Origin: Setophaga petechia
Taxonomy: Eukaryota > Chordata > Aves > Passeriformes > Parulidae
Reading direction: 5' to 3'
NCBI GenBank assembly: GCA_024362935.1
Contig: JANCRA010000007.1
Location: 19,083,003-19,147,002, forward strand
DNA length: 64,000 nucleotides
Part shown: positions 1-14,200 of the stretch, in pieces
Numbering within the stretch: the first letter of the stretch is position 1
Layout of the letters: every line of letters starts with the position of its first letter
The notes under the pieces: generated by a model
The model's database searches: none
What the model saw: the letters and a program-made list of their open reading frames with translations, nothing else
What the model was told of the DNA's origin: nothing
Translations under genes and position numbers: made by a program

Positions 1-1607
1 GAATTTATTTTCTTTATCCATTGGGACTGTGATTGTGTTACACACAAATTCAGATTGATTTGCTAATGTATATTTAGCTGTTAAAGCCTGAGCCCAAATG
101 CAATTAGCACTGCCGTATTCCAGTGTGGCACGTGGACAATTATGAGGAATAACAAATAATGGAATGTGCAAAATAAATTCTGTTAGCAGCAATTGAGTTA
201 GGGGGTTTCCAGCAGACATCAGTTTTATAGATTCAAGACAGAGGAATACTAACTCATAGGTGATTAAATTCTAACTGAGTTAAAGCTGGAGGAAATGTGT
301 TTACTGTTGACCTACTCTGGAATGTGTTAAAGCCATTCTGATAACTTCAACTCTAAGTTATTAAATTTAGTCCCTGTTCAGAAGTCTCTGCCTGGTTTGA
401 TACATTATCATACAAAATTGAATGACAGTAATAGAGTGCTCCCTCCCCCTCCAGTTCTCACAGCCCTTTCTCACAGTCCTAGGTCCTGTTCAAGGCAGAT
501 ATATTTCTGTTAAAAACTGTGCCTCCTCAGGAGGCTGTGAAGTAAAGCTTTTCCATTGATATCTCTTGGGGAGATCTATATGTGAAATATAGATCCTTTT
601 CCAATGTGCAGCATCAAATTTGAAAAGTCCCTGTACAAAATGAATTGTGCAACACCCCAAAAACTTGGGATTAATTATATCTAAGTGCAGTAGACTGTTT
701 CCTTGAAAGCTCTTTTTTCTCACCAATTTTACTTCCACAGTTCTTAATAACTTTTCCAGATTTGTTTTAAAATGGCAAACCATAACATTCAGAATTGGAA
801 AATAGTTTAAGTTGGTTTTATATGTGTGTTATATTGTCAAGTGGCATTCACTTATAACCTGCTTTAAGCCTCTTGAAGTTAGACAAAATCTAATTACTTC
901 AATGTCTTGAGATCTTACTTTTTATGGCTTTTTTCCTCTCAAGTGTTGTGCAAACTTTAAAAATATCTTAGCTGAGAAAAGGTATTCTTGTCTTTCTTAA
1001 TGAGGAGAGCCTACTGCTTGCAATATTCTTTGTACCATCCCGTGTCACTTTTTTGAAAAGGGCCTTCTCAGTCATATGAGCAAAAGTTTTGTGTGAATTC
1101 TCATGTGCATTCAGGGCTGCAGGAAGAGTTGTCTGTAGGGAGCTGTCCCTTCCTGCCAGTTTCCATGTGAGGGTATTTACAATTTAATCTTTACTTCCAT
1201 TTATCTAGGGCAAAAGCAGGTTTCTTGAGAGAGTCTGAGAAGACTGGTAAAAGAATAGCCAAAGATATGAAACTACCTCTTGCCAATCTGACTAGGATTT
1301 GTAAAGCAGGACATTTGATTTCTTTGCTCCCTCCTGTGAGCACTGTTCTGTACCTGTTAGGCTGGCTGCTTTAGTGGCTCCTAAGGGTGCATTCAAGGGC
1401 TGGGTGTGTGATTCATTTGGTATATGGGGAAAGGGAGGAGAAGCTGTGCAGTGATGAGCTTTATTTTGACCACCTTCCCCTCTCACCTCAAAGAGTGAAA
1501 ATTTGGTGAAAGAATTTTTGTGCGAACTTGCAAATTTTAAATATTCTAAAGCTTCTTTCCCCTTTAAGTGCCTTTTTTTTTTTTTTCTTTCTTCCCAACA
1601 TTTGTAG
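1..1607 (+). other. WDFY4 intron, 3' part
   Basis: No coding exon is recognisable here on either strand. The preceding WDFY4 exon must lie left of the window, since the codons expected just before the first exon were not found. The stretch ends in a strong polypyrimidine tract with a run of T from about 1572, then the acceptor TTTGTAG at 1601-1607. A 97-codon open frame on the minus strand (490-783) shows no family resemblance and looks like chance. Confidence 0.7.
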
Positions 1608-2215
1608 TCACTCTTGAGGATACTGGAGAGTCCCAAGAGCCATTCAGCTTTCAGAACCTGCAGTGGATTCAATGGGCTCCTGTCCCTCCTGTCAGACATG
1701 GAAGGTGCACTGCAGGACCCTCCATCTGGGCAGTGGGCAGCAGTTGGACAGAATTGCATATTGGAGCTGGTTTTCTATGCTCTTCAGGGGATAACTGCAG
1801 CCCTGCACCTAGACCCTGTCAACAGCACCTTCTTCCAGAGGAATGGCCTCTTTGAAAAGATGGCAGAGGATCTTGGATCACTTGGATGCTTCTGGACAGA
1901 AGGGAAAAAGCCAGTTCCTGTGAGCCTTGAGAAGACTAGGACATTTGCAGAATTCTTGGATGCAGCATTCTGTTCTTCACAACCTCTCCCGGAATGGCTA
2001 AAAAACTGCATTTGGATTCTGAATTTTCTTGATCATATGGTCAAAGGAACCCTCCATCAGGAAAGCTATTTTAAGGAGAGGAAGCCAGAGATGGAAGAAG
2101 TAAGAGATGATCAGGAGGCACCCCAAGCTCAAGAAGAGCATCCTGTTGCTTTCAAAAGACCAGTCAACAAATTACCAGCCTCTGCCTATATGCTATGGGG
2201 GAACCCTGAAGAGAA
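1608..2215 (+). CDS. WDFY4: WDFY4 exon 1 of window
   Basis: At 608 nt this is the largest exon in the window. It starts in phase 0 and ends in phase 2 (donor GTAAGC). It encodes fragment residues 1-203, including the family-typical stretch SGFNGLLSLLSD and, further on, DPVN..FF.RNGLFEK.AEDL, which matches mammalian WDFY4 closely. The last third is a poorly conserved acidic and charged linker. The following 3994-nt intron (2216-6209) holds an antisense CR1 remnant at 4640-4905 and nothing else recognised. Confidence 0.95.
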
Positions 2216-5200
2216 GTAAGCCTTTATTTACTACAGGAAATAGAGTACTAAAGATGATATGTGCACTTTATATGGTAGTAAACTGAGGGAACGTGTGGTA
2301 TAACCTGCCAAGGCTGAGCAAATCAGTTCAATCCCAACTCCCAGGCTTCCAGGCAGTAGAAATCAATGCTTTTGGAAAGGTAAATGATAGAAAAATTGGG
2401 AAAAAAGGGTTTAGTGCAGTAGTGGGACACACAGCCCCAAGAGCTGCAGAGTTTATATTGAAGATTGACACCTGCAAACTGGGAGCAGGAATGGAGTCTT
2501 AGAAGAAGGTTGGTGGGACTTAAATCTTGTGCTTAGTCACTGCTTGAATCTGCTCTGATCAATTTTGAATTTTTCAATTATGTGGAAAGCTGCTTCCAGT
2601 CACTCGATACATTGAAAATACAAGTTACACTAAGGTATTTTAAATGCTCCCTCATGCATGTGTGACCAAGAACATGTGCAGAAACTTTCATTTATTCATG
2701 CTGAAATACAGAAAATTGGAAAAGCAACAGTCATGCTGCCTACCTCAATGAATAAAGGTTCATGTCAAAACATATATCCTTGATAGGAGGGGAAGGCTAT
2801 ACCAGAAATCAGCATAGCTGTCAGCTGTCAAACAGTTTTTAATCACCTGCATTTTGTAACTCATGAGATTTTTCTGTCTATTCATTTTTCTCTAGCTTTA
2901 TCTTGAATCTCAATCCTTAAATATGTTTCTGGTTGGAGTTATGCTTAAAATCTAAGTTGATAAATGTGAGATTATTTATTACTGTAGATTACTGCAAAGT
3001 CATCTTCCAAGTTAAAGATGTGATGTCTGCCACTCACAGCAGCAGTCACTGAAGTCAGCAGAACTCTTTTCCCTGAGTACTGAAGCAGGCTGAATAAGCA
3101 TTTCTGGTTATATTTATACTTGTTTGAAGCAAGTAAAAGAACGTGTGGTGGATTTCTTTGTGCCCAGTGCAGCAGATTTTAAAGTAGTCGTGGAGATGTT
3201 TGCTCCATGTTTACTCTTCTAAACTACACTGGAAGTTTCTGATTAGTACTCAGTGGTGGGGAGAGGACTTGGTAGCTCAGGAGGAATAAATGCCCTTTTC
3301 CAACCAGATCTTCCTAGCCTGATTTGGGAGAACATGGGTCCATATGCATAGAGGACATAGTGGTGGTAGTTGTGAGAAGTACACTGTCTGTTGTATGGGA
3401 TGTTAAGGGAGAAAGAGTAGGTTGGGGCAATGCTGAGAGGGGTGTGGCTCTTTCTTTCTGAAGTTACAAGGTCTGAAATGAAGAAATGAGCAAGGTTTCC
3501 TATCTCCTTGTGTTCTTTTGCCTGCTGAGATGTGATGCTGTGCAGTAACTGAAGACCATTGTGGAGATACTAACCCTGTAAACTGGGACCCTTTCAGTTC
3601 ACAGCGTCTGTCTGATTTGGGATTGTTTGTTCTGGGATGTGAAGGCACAAAAGGAAACCAGATCAGCTAGGGGAGGTTGGAGACTGTCCATGACAAGTGT
3701 ATGCAAACACAAAAGAAGAACATGTACTGGAAAGCTGACAATCTTCAAGCTATACAGCCTGTATCATTTTCCAGCAGTGAATTTTATGAAAATAAGAAAT
3801 CCCATAATTTCTACAAGCCTGTTGTTCCCCTAGTGCAGCTTCCTCTTAGCTGTAATCCACACTCACACTTCCCCCTGAAAGGTTTCAGGCAGCAGCTTGA
3901 AAGGAGGAACTTGAATGCAGTCAGTGTAGGTGGCCTGTGGTGCCCCATCTTGCAACACATATTTAATATTCCCAAGGAGGCAGGGAAGGGAGGTGATCCT
4001 GCAGGAGCCTGTGGCTAATACATAGCAAAGTTAGCATTTTAATGCTGGATAATATTCTAGCCCCTTCCACTGTCCTGTCGTCAATGCTGCTGCAAGCTTC
4101 TGGGAATTTACTCTGTCCTTCCCATCTCAAAACCAGCCCTCTGTGTTCCTGCTCCTGCACTAATGTTTGAAACACCTTTTGTGGCAGATGGGGTTCTCTT
4201 GTTATCCTTTTGTTCCTGGTGATTAGACATAGCCTGCTGCAAGCTGTGTTAACTGAGGCTGATCTCTTTGAGAGGGAAGCCCCTCTTTGTGCTCACCCAA
4301 GCTGCATGGCTGCTGCAGCTGCTGTTAGCATGGACAGCTCACTGTGCTAATGGCTCTTCAGGTTCTTTGTGACATCTCATTTTGCCCCCAAAACCTCCTA
4401 TTTATCTTATTTAACTAGCACCAGTGCAGAGTAGATTTGCAATTCTCACCATGAAGCTGGTGAGATAGATGGAGTGGAATCACAGGGCTGATTGGATAGC
4501 CCTGGGGCAGGCATGGGAGAGATGGGCTGTTTGCAGAGGTGAGGAGTTGGAACAGGAACACAGCTTTTTGTAGTAAGACAGGCCATAAAATGAGGACCAC
4601 AGAGGATTCTTATTATTAAGAATATTATTCTTAAAAACCCTTCTTGAATCTTGTTGCTCTTCTCTGCACACAGTCCAGCACCCTGAGGTCCTTGTAGTGC
4701 GAGGCCCAGAACTGGACACAGCACTCGAGGTGTAGCCCCACCTGTGCCAGGTACAGGGGCAGAATCCCTCCCCTGCTCCTGCTGGCCATACTACTGTTGA
4801 TTCAGGCCAGGATGCCATTGGCCTTGTTGGCCACCTGGGCACACTCTGGCTCACCTGGGCACAGGCCAGCACACCAAGCTTGTTTCCAGACAGGCAGCTT
4901 TCCGACTGTGATTTCATCCCTATTTATTTTAGTGAGCTGGGATTATTCTCTCTTAAAATTATGTGGGTTTTATCAGGGAGATGGGAGGAGAGTGTATTTT
5001 CAGTGTACTTTTTTCTGTGATATTTAAAAACTTCTCCACATTCATGTTACGTACAGGTATATGTATCCACACTGAAGCCACTGCTGCAGCAACTCTTTAT
5101 ACCAGACCTGATTTTGATTTGTTGCACAGAAAATATTGCAAAAGAGCAATTAATTTGAAATTATCCTTCTTGAGGGTGCAGTAAAATTTATTTGTCACTG

Positions 5201-8200
5201 TGTGGCAGTGTGCTACACACTACTCCCTCTTCTGCTGTATCAGATGAGCCTATTTGGGAGTGGCTAACAAACATGTTTAATTGCAGCCTTTTAACCCTCC
5301 TTTACGTCCCTTGTAAAACATTTTTTTTAATGCTTACTCTTATCCTTGTACTTTGTGTTTTATACAGTTCATAAAACATATTGTGCTTTTATTTTGTCAG
5401 TCTAATTACAGCCATTAGATGTTGCCTTTGCTTTTCTTGTGAGATCTGCTTGGGACAGATATTTCTGACAGTGCACATCACAACTCCAGTTCAGAGGTGC
5501 ACTCAGAAATGCTGATGATACTCTCAACAGGACAAGCCTGTAGTGCCTAATTTAGAGTTTTTGCTGTGCTATGGATTCATCTTTGAGATGTATCTTACCT
5601 CTAGCCTGCATCATGGCATTAGCAGATCTTCTCTGTGGTGTTTCTGATTCCTCAGTTCCTTCCTGTGCCTGAACATAAAAAAGTCATAAGTGGCAAAAGT
5701 GAAAGCTGGTGGGAAAGCAGATATTCAAGTTTACTTTACTACTTTAGACAAATTCTAGTGTTGGAAGGGGAGGATGACATACTGATTTCATCAAGACTGT
5801 CTCACCTTTGCTTATTTCCATTTTATCTTAAAGTACTAAGGTTACTGTATAACCCAAGTTATAAACTTATAGAAAATGAAAGGATAACACTGGTTGTGGA
5901 CTGATGCATCAGTGATTCCTCTGGTTGTCTGTTTTCTGTTCTGCAAGTACCTTGAAAGGCAAAATTTACTTAAAGAGGCTGCCTCACATCTTTGAATGTG
6001 CTGGTCCTTGAAATGTCAGCTCACGAGCAGGTGATGTCCTGTCTGTTACTCTCAGGAGGCATCCAGCTGTTCTGGGTAATTTGTGTTGTTTGCTTTGTTT
6101 CCATTGCTGAGCCTGGTTGCTGCTGGGAGGATTTAATGCTGTGCTCTGCTGGAACATGGTTAGAACCTCTTTGCTGTTCTAATGGTAATTATGATGTGTC
6201 TTTTTACAGCAGATTGGAAATGAGAGACTGCACCATTGTACATCCAGGTGCTGTCTGTGTCATGGTGAGGTTGTTGCCAAAGCTGTACAAAGAAGGATAT
6301 GCTCAGGTGAGTCTGAACATATCAAAATGCCATCAAAAATCAGTAGTGTCTTCTACTTCTCTGTAGCTTCATTTTCAGGAATTGCTTAGTCTTTGCAAAT
6401 GTGGCAGTACTAAAATTTACCTAAAACACTGTCAGGAGGAACAGCACAAATGTCACTGTGTCAGTAGGTGTAAGAACAACAAAAACTATTGGCTGTCAGT
6501 TTGCCAAAGCATTTCTGTGCCTGCCTGATGCAGTATATGGATTTTGGTGCCAGAATACTTATTGCAAAGGCTTAATGTAGAAGTACCTTGAAAACTGCTT
6601 TAAGTATATCCAACAGACCAAGGAACCAGAACAGTCTTGACCCTTCAGAGCTAATGGTCCATAAACATTTAATGCAGCTTAGAATGTGTTTTTCTTTGTC
6701 AAACCATCCTGATATATATACACACCCACTCTGAATAAATATACTGCCTATACTGTATTGGCTGTTTGGTCTGACATACTTGAATGCAGTCAAAGTACAC
6801 ATGAAGGGACTGAAATAAAACCAGGTTGTTCATCCAGAGCTCTGAAAGGAACAAATAACTGCTGGCACATTCCAACCCTTGTTTATTGGAATCAAGCCAC
6901 CAGCTAGTGAAATTTTGTTAATTACAGTAATTAATATCTGAAAAACAAGTAGAAGGGTTAATTGGATGAGAGAGAAATTGGAATTGGCTCCAGGACTTGA
7001 GCTCTGTAAGAAGGAGAGCCTCTGAGATCCTCAGTAGATGGCAGTATTCTTAAAAGTATGAAGGACTAGAGCACAAATTCCAGTTATGTATTTAAGTATG
7101 CTCATATTTTCTTTTTTTCTCTCACTCCTTTTTTCTTAGTCAATAAGAAATTATTACTGGTAGTGTTTTAGTATTTCTGTTGTGAATATGGTTGCCTCAG
7201 GTAAAATTGGATCACTATTACGCAAAGTCCTGAGTCAGACCCTACCTAGGAGTTAACAAATGTCTTGAGGAGTTCTCATAAAATAACCTGCAAAAAAGGT
7301 TAAAGGAAAAATAGAATTTTCCTGGCTATTTCTATTGAAAAATCATTGAATGAGAGAGAGAATGAATAGACCATTTCAGAGCTTGGGGAGCTCACTGATG
7401 CTGCCAGGTGGAGCCATAAAAGGTTGGACTTTATTAGTTTTAATCATAACATATATCACTGCATGAATCCTTGTGCCAGGAGATTCTACTTGGAACACAG
7501 GAGTCAGGTAAGATCTGATGCAAAAGGTTTAACCTTAGTGGCTAGTGAAGTGGAGTTACGTGCCAGAAGGAAAATAACTGAAGGAATTACTCTTTGGGTA
7601 GCTATATTCTGTCCCAAACAGATTACTATTTCTTTTTTTGGTGCTACAGTATTAAACAGCTAGATGAGATGAAATAATGACTTTGTGGATGTAGTGCAGA
7701 CTTTCATAAAAAGTCTTAAGGGGCTTTTTGCTCTGAATTTAAGACTGAGTAAAAAAGTACCCTTTTTAGGAGCAAATGTGGGGAAGAAGAGACAACAACT
7801 CATCTCTTTCTGCTTGTTTGAGTGCCATGATAGATATTTTAGGTCCAAGTGTCTGAGAGTAATCTGGAAAAATCTTAGAATCAGTTCAGGTCATGTGTAA
7901 TTCCTTTGCTTTCACAGAATTAGCAACGAGAAAGCACTGCTTTTACAGAAACTTTAATGGAACTCAATAAAATTTATGTCCTTTCAATTCTGACCCTCAG
8001 AAATAATATAAATTTCCTGCGAAGTTTGCACCTTCTCAGTGACCTTTGTCAGACCCAAGAAATGATGGGCTGAAGCAATGTTGGGCCTGTCAGTGTAGAA
8101 AACCCAGTAGCAGAGAGTAAAACAGGCGATTTTGTACTTTAGCCATTTCTTATACTTTCTGGAATTAAGAGCTGAGAAGAATAGATTTGTGGATGTATAT

Positions 8201-11200
8201 TCCTGCCATTGCTAGGCATGAGAAAAAAGTAATTTGAATTTCATGGGTCCAGAAAGTTGTGTAAAAATTTTAAACTGACCAAGAGGTTTGAGTCAGTAAG
8301 CAGTCTTCGAGTCAGTGAATTGTATTTAGGGGACATTGCTCATGTTCATGCCTATGACTGAAACTAAACCAGTTTCCATCAGATTCTGTGTTGTTGGACC
8401 ACATACAAGATAGATTTTCCTTCCATTAATATGTTGTCTGTTCAGTGATGAAAGATATCACATGTTTCAAACACTTTGTAAATTGAGACAGGTTCGCATC
8501 CTGGGCATATGTGGCCCAGGATATTCACAGCATATTTTCTACCTTGAAAAGAAAGAAGTTTCCTCTCAGACACGTCATCCTTGACTGAAATTTTAAGATT
8601 CCAAAGTGCCATGACAAATCTTTTCCATTTGTAATGTCAGATACAGAGATTGTCTAGATGGTGGGTGGGTAAGGGAAAGGAAAGAGCTTTTGAGAAGAGA
8701 ATAAAAGCTTGTTTCAGTTCTGTCTCATCATCCTGGCAGTTTTCTTCTGAATACAGACCAAAAGTAATCCTCACACAATTCATAATGTAAATTATTATAC
8801 TTTTACTAAGTAATATTACTGCTTCCACAGCTGGATTTTATCTTTTTGTTTTCATCCATGTCTCTTGTATAATGAGCTGCTGTCATAGTCACTGGTGTGA
8901 AATAAACATCAATAAGGATTTTGCACCTTTTTAAAAGACACTTACCCCTGTTTTAAATTTAGGCTAAATTACTACTTCTCCCTTTAGATGCCAAAAAAGT
9001 AAAACCTGTCAGATATTTCTGCACATATAATTATTGCTATTTTGTCCTTCAATCTAAAGAAGGTACATCCTTTTGAAGTGAATGCACAGTGACAAAAGTT
9101 CATCATTTTTGCTTTTCTTGAAAATACAATAACCCTGAAGACGAGTAACAGTGAATTAAATTCAGCTACCAAGTTTTGACATTATGAGCTCTTAGGAGAA
9201 AGAATCTGGGAACTACTTAAGCAGAGTGGGAAAATTGCTAGGTGACATTTGACCTTAAAACTCTAATCTGAGCAGAGCTCAGCTGCATTCTAACTGCACC
9301 TTCAATATCCTGATTCGCGGTGCAAGAAAGAAGTGTTAAGAAAATCAATCCATGCATACAGAAATACACAGCATGGTTTCTTGGCCACCTTTAATATTTC
9401 CACTAAAATCTCATTTTACTGGAACAAAAATCCATGATAACAGCTCATTTTATTCAAAAGAAAGCAATATTGCTATTGACAGAGCTGCTAGGCTAATGAA
9501 AACAATCAATCTTTTTGTACACCATTATGCTTTTATTGGATTTATTTTGGAATAAACCAGTTGCTTCACTTAGTCAAGACCTGTGCCATTCTCTGTTTAG
9601 TGTTATTTACACATACTTTCCTGCATATAGTCAGAAATGAAGTAAAATGTTAATTAAAAGATTTATAAAGTTGTGGAACTTAAACATTCTGTAACAATGT
9701 AGTTTAGTTTGGTGGACACTTTCTGGGTGTAATGCGATGTACAGTGAAACTTATGTCCCTGGCAGTGAATATTCCTTCAGAGAGAAGAAAATGTTATCCA
9801 AAGAACTCACTCTTAGGAAATGTTATACAAAGAGCACACACTTCAGATATGACAAATTTAGTTGAATTTGCAAAAACGGTACATGTGCTGCAATGGATGT
9901 ATTGTTTTCCAAGTGCTGTAGTTGGGGACACTTTGAATACAAATTGTCCTGTGTTGGCTTTGAAATTGTCCTGTGTTGGCTTTGTCTGGTTGAATGCAAA
10001 AGAGCTCAGTTCCTCTTTACACTTAATAAGCTGATTCTGAATCCAGTTGCTTCTCATTCATGTTATAAAATCAAATCCTGTTGGCTTTATTTGTGTGTCT
10101 GTCCCCATTGCTGTCCCTTTCTTTAAAAGTTTGCAGGTCTCTTTCCTGGAACATCATGTGAGAAAGTTTGAAAGCTCTTTGAAATAGGGAATAATTCATC
10201 TTTGTAAGATTTGTGTTTAAATATATGATCCAGTTACTTTTACATGAAATCTAGTTAGGTCATTGGGGTACAATGCATTCCTAACTGGAAACAAATTGCT
10301 CTAAAGATAATTTATGGGAATTGAGAGACTTGAAGATCATTAAGAAGCAATAGTAAAACAAAGCTCAAATTCAGCAAAACATATAGAGAAGTGTTCAAAA
10401 TTGCTTCATGGCATCACTTGATACAGTTTTGTGTAAGAACAGTGATTTTAGAAAGAAGAGTAGATCCACAGGCTTATTGTTATATATATTCTGAATTCCT
10501 GTGTTGTTCTTGGAGTTTATGCCTAATAACCTGCCCTTGGTGGTGGTGTCTTGTTTTTGAATGCCAGCTGATTGTTTTCTTCCTTCACTGCCACGGAGAC
10601 AAGGCAGGAAAGCTGAGCTGTGGATGGCCAGGCAGCTGCTCAGATGAATATATGCACATTGTTTTAGTGCAGAGCTTGATAGAACAGCCATGCAGTTCTG
10701 CATGAGCCTCTTGCCTCAGGGGCTTCTTTTCTGGACCAGATGTTTACACTCAGGGATTTGACAATTGAAAAACAAATTAAAGCAGAATAAATCAGTTGTC
10801 CTATCCAGCTCTCTGACTTTATTTCTGTGTCCATTTCAGCTTTCCCAGGAAATCCAGTGTGCTCTGGTTGATCATATCCAGTCCTTGGTGAAGTCAGAGA
10901 AGAGTCGTCAGGTGATGTGTGAATGTGGCCTGCTGAGCACAGTCATAACCTCCTGCCAAGATGCCTTCTGCAGTGACAGCCACCCCCTGCACCTGCCCCT
11001 CACAAGGGTGTTTGAGAAGCTTGCATCACAGGCTGTTGAGCCACATGTGTTAAGGTATAAGAATAAGGTGTAATAATCTAATGGAAGTAATTTGCTCTAG
11101 TGGTGTCATTTTTTTCCAAAGTTTGGAAAATAATTAGATGTCATTTCACGTAGTGCTCTAATTCAGCAAGACCCGGTCTTTTCTTTCAAGTCTCAGTTAA

Positions 11201-14200
11201 TCCTCCTTCCTCACTGATTGCAGGATATATGCTTAAATGACTCCTGGAGATGGTATGAGTCTGTAGTGTTCTGCATCATCTCTGCAGGGGTTATAAAGCC
11301 ACTTATGAATGAGCTAATTTAAGTCATTGTAAAACAAAAAGGGTTATTCTCTCCTGGTATTTATATGGAGAAGCTGTTTTCTGCAGAGTCAAAATGACTT
11401 TTTCATGTCTCAGATCCATGTCAATGACAGATGCAAAAATAAAAAGTGCAGTCTTCTTCCTCAGTTGCTGTTTCCAGTTTGAGGTTGCACTTTCTTCATT
11501 AATGCTAACAAGCACTAGTCACCGCAGTATCTAACAGCTACCAGAATGCAGATGAATTTAAATATTCAGTGGAAGACTGTATTTCTTTCAGACAAATAAG
11601 GAATAGGATTTATAAAAAAGAACTCAATAAAAAACCCCTACCAGTAGATTTTTTTTTTCTGAAAAATTAGGGCTATTCAAAAATATTGATGAGGAAAAGC
11701 AATCTTTGACTTTTTTTTTTCAACATGAAAACCTTGACAGGAAATATAAAACAAGCAAAAGGTTTGTATTGCTACAATGGGAAACATTTCTTCTGTTCTA
11801 TTTTGGATGTCTTTAAAATTTGGTGTTCAGTAAAATAAATTGTTCTCCAGAAGTCTAAACTCTATTTGCATGATAACTGTGACTCCAAGTATCTGGGTTG
11901 GTTTTCTTTTTTAAAATGGCTTTTTCTTTTTCATGTTAGGCAATTTTTGTGGCTGGGAGGTTCTCCATTAGTACCTTTTAGGCCCAGCACAAGCAAGACC
12001 AAGGTCCTTTCCTGTCAGTGGAGTGATTCAGCTAATGCAGGTAAGCACACAATGAGCAGGGGCTGAGTTACAGATGTCTCTGCAGTGACAGGAAAGTGCT
12101 GTTGAGTAGGTTGCTCCGAGACAGTCCCTGTGGAGTATGCCTGGAAGAGTTTCACTGGGTATTACCCAGATTGGGTGGTACTTGACCAACTCTGAGAGCT
12201 GATCTAATGGCTAGCAGAGATCAAATTAAATTTTTGCTCAAGTTAGATGCTGAGTATATACTCAGATTTTACTGGATCAGACATGGGCATGGTTTATAAA
12301 AATACTAATATTCTACAAACCAAGGGGAATGTCTCCTTTGTTTTGCAGCATATTTTTCTAGTTATTTATAGACAGAAATAGAATAAGGATGGGAATAAAA
12401 AGCACTACTTTTTGTAGTCCCTAGGATATCCTAGAAATCTACCTTGCTTATGCAGGCTGTTTTCCATCTGAGTAGTTTCTCTGCTCTAATATATTTTATA
12501 GATGGGAGGCTACATTATCTGGTGCTTAAACTAGTCTCATGCCTGAGACACCTGATACAGCATGGTCTGTATTTGAGTCTTATGTTCTTTGCAGTCATTC
12601 TTCAAATCCTCTCCCATTGCTTATTGGGACTCCCATAGTGTTGCTTGGGCTATTCTGTTACAGCACAGTTGAATGAATGATCTTTGCATAAGAAAAATGA
12701 AAACAATGGATTTTGGGACATTTTTTAGTAAGGTGAGTTCTGGAGCTGCCTGAAGATGTGTAGGAAAAAAAAATATGGCTAAAATATGGCTATGGGTCTC
12801 CTGACAGGCTCCCATTTTAAAATGTCTTCAGCGCAATAATTTTTTGTATTTCTGTAGGATTTCTGTGGGCTGCTGAGGATGTGTTATCTCAAGAGCATGA
12901 AGTGCTGTTCTGAGCAGGGATACCTAGAATATGGGCAATACCTGTGGCTGGAAAATGACTTGCAGACATTGATCTGGTTAGGCACTGTGTTCTTCTTTCA
13001 GGTTCAGAAGAGAGTGTGGTTGACAGTAAATCTGATCCTCAGACCGTTGTGCCTGTCAGGAGCTCTCCTTGGCTGTCTAAGGGATCTGCACTGGCACTCC
13101 AGACTGCCATGAGTCTCATCTCCATGACGTCCCCTCGGAACTTCCAGCTGCACAGCACTGCTTTAGCTCCATCGTTTGTGGAGTTTGACATGTCCATGGA
13201 AGGCTATGGGTACTGCTGCTGTTGCTTTTATTTTAGCTGCTCTGGGGTCTCCAAATCCTTACTCTGAGCACAGTAACCATTCACTTCTCTCTTCATCTTC
13301 ATCTATGTATCCTATGGCTGCCTTCCATGCAGCAATGATGCCAACATATATTGTTACTGTCTTACTGCTGACAGCTTCCTCTCTGCCTTTGTACCATGAT
13401 CCTGCAGTACCAGAGGTTACTGGTGACTCTCAGGGATGATTTTGTTTCTGATGATGGGTTCTTGCTTGCTTTTGTATAGGTGTTTATACCTCCCTACCTT
13501 GGCCACTGTCATGGGATCCAGCGCAGACCAATCTGTCTCAGGAGGGACTGGCACAGGTGAGCACTGTGACACACCTACAGCTTCTGGGAGCACTGACTTC
13601 TCATCCCCAATGAAAACATTCAACATCTGTAAGAAAGGGCAGCACATAAGCTGTGCGTTCCAAAACATTTCTGTCTCTGTGTCCCAGACCAGCTCTGACC
13701 TGTAAACTTGTAACGGCTCAGCAAAATGGGGATTTGGGTGCAGTTTTGTGGTGTGATGAATTAATATTAGCAATACAAACTTAAAGCAGGCTTCTAAGAA
13801 AACTGTCTTAACCAGTGGGAGCCACCAGATTTTAAGGTGATCTCTTATGGAAGGAATAGGAACTGTCACTTAATGGGATTCTCCTATACAACAAAATCCT
13901 CTATTGGGTGGACTGGGAAATGGCTGAACCTTTTGCTTCCTCAGTTTTTCTGGAATTTGAGAACTTGTTTCTGGCTTAAAGATTGTGAGTTCATCCGCTC
14001 CACAGCTTGGAGATCTAGTGCTCATTTCTCATCAGTCAGCTTTAGGCCATTTATACATGTGCACAGAGTCATATGTGCAATCTCTGTGATATTGAATACA
14101 GGCAATGAAGTCCAAGAGAATAGAAATGAAACCTCATAATCTAAAGTTGGTTCTTCCATGGTATGGAAGAATGAAACAGAAAGCAGCTTGCTAATGGCTG

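Noticed and set aside
490..783. 97-codon minus-strand open frame as a gene
   Set aside because: No recognisable family or splice context and no neighbouring support. AT-rich intron sequence gives such frames by chance.
1292..1759. 155-codon minus-strand open frame as a gene
   Set aside because: It overlaps the opposite strand of a well-supported WDFY4 exon and its splice acceptor, with Lys runs from the poly-T tract. It is a shadow frame.
4480..4917. 145-codon minus-strand open frame as a cellular gene
   Set aside because: It is an out-of-frame reading of an antisense CR1 ORF2 remnant.
13417..13869. 150-codon minus-strand open frame
   Set aside because: It lies antisense to a WDFY4 exon and flanking introns and has no family resemblance.
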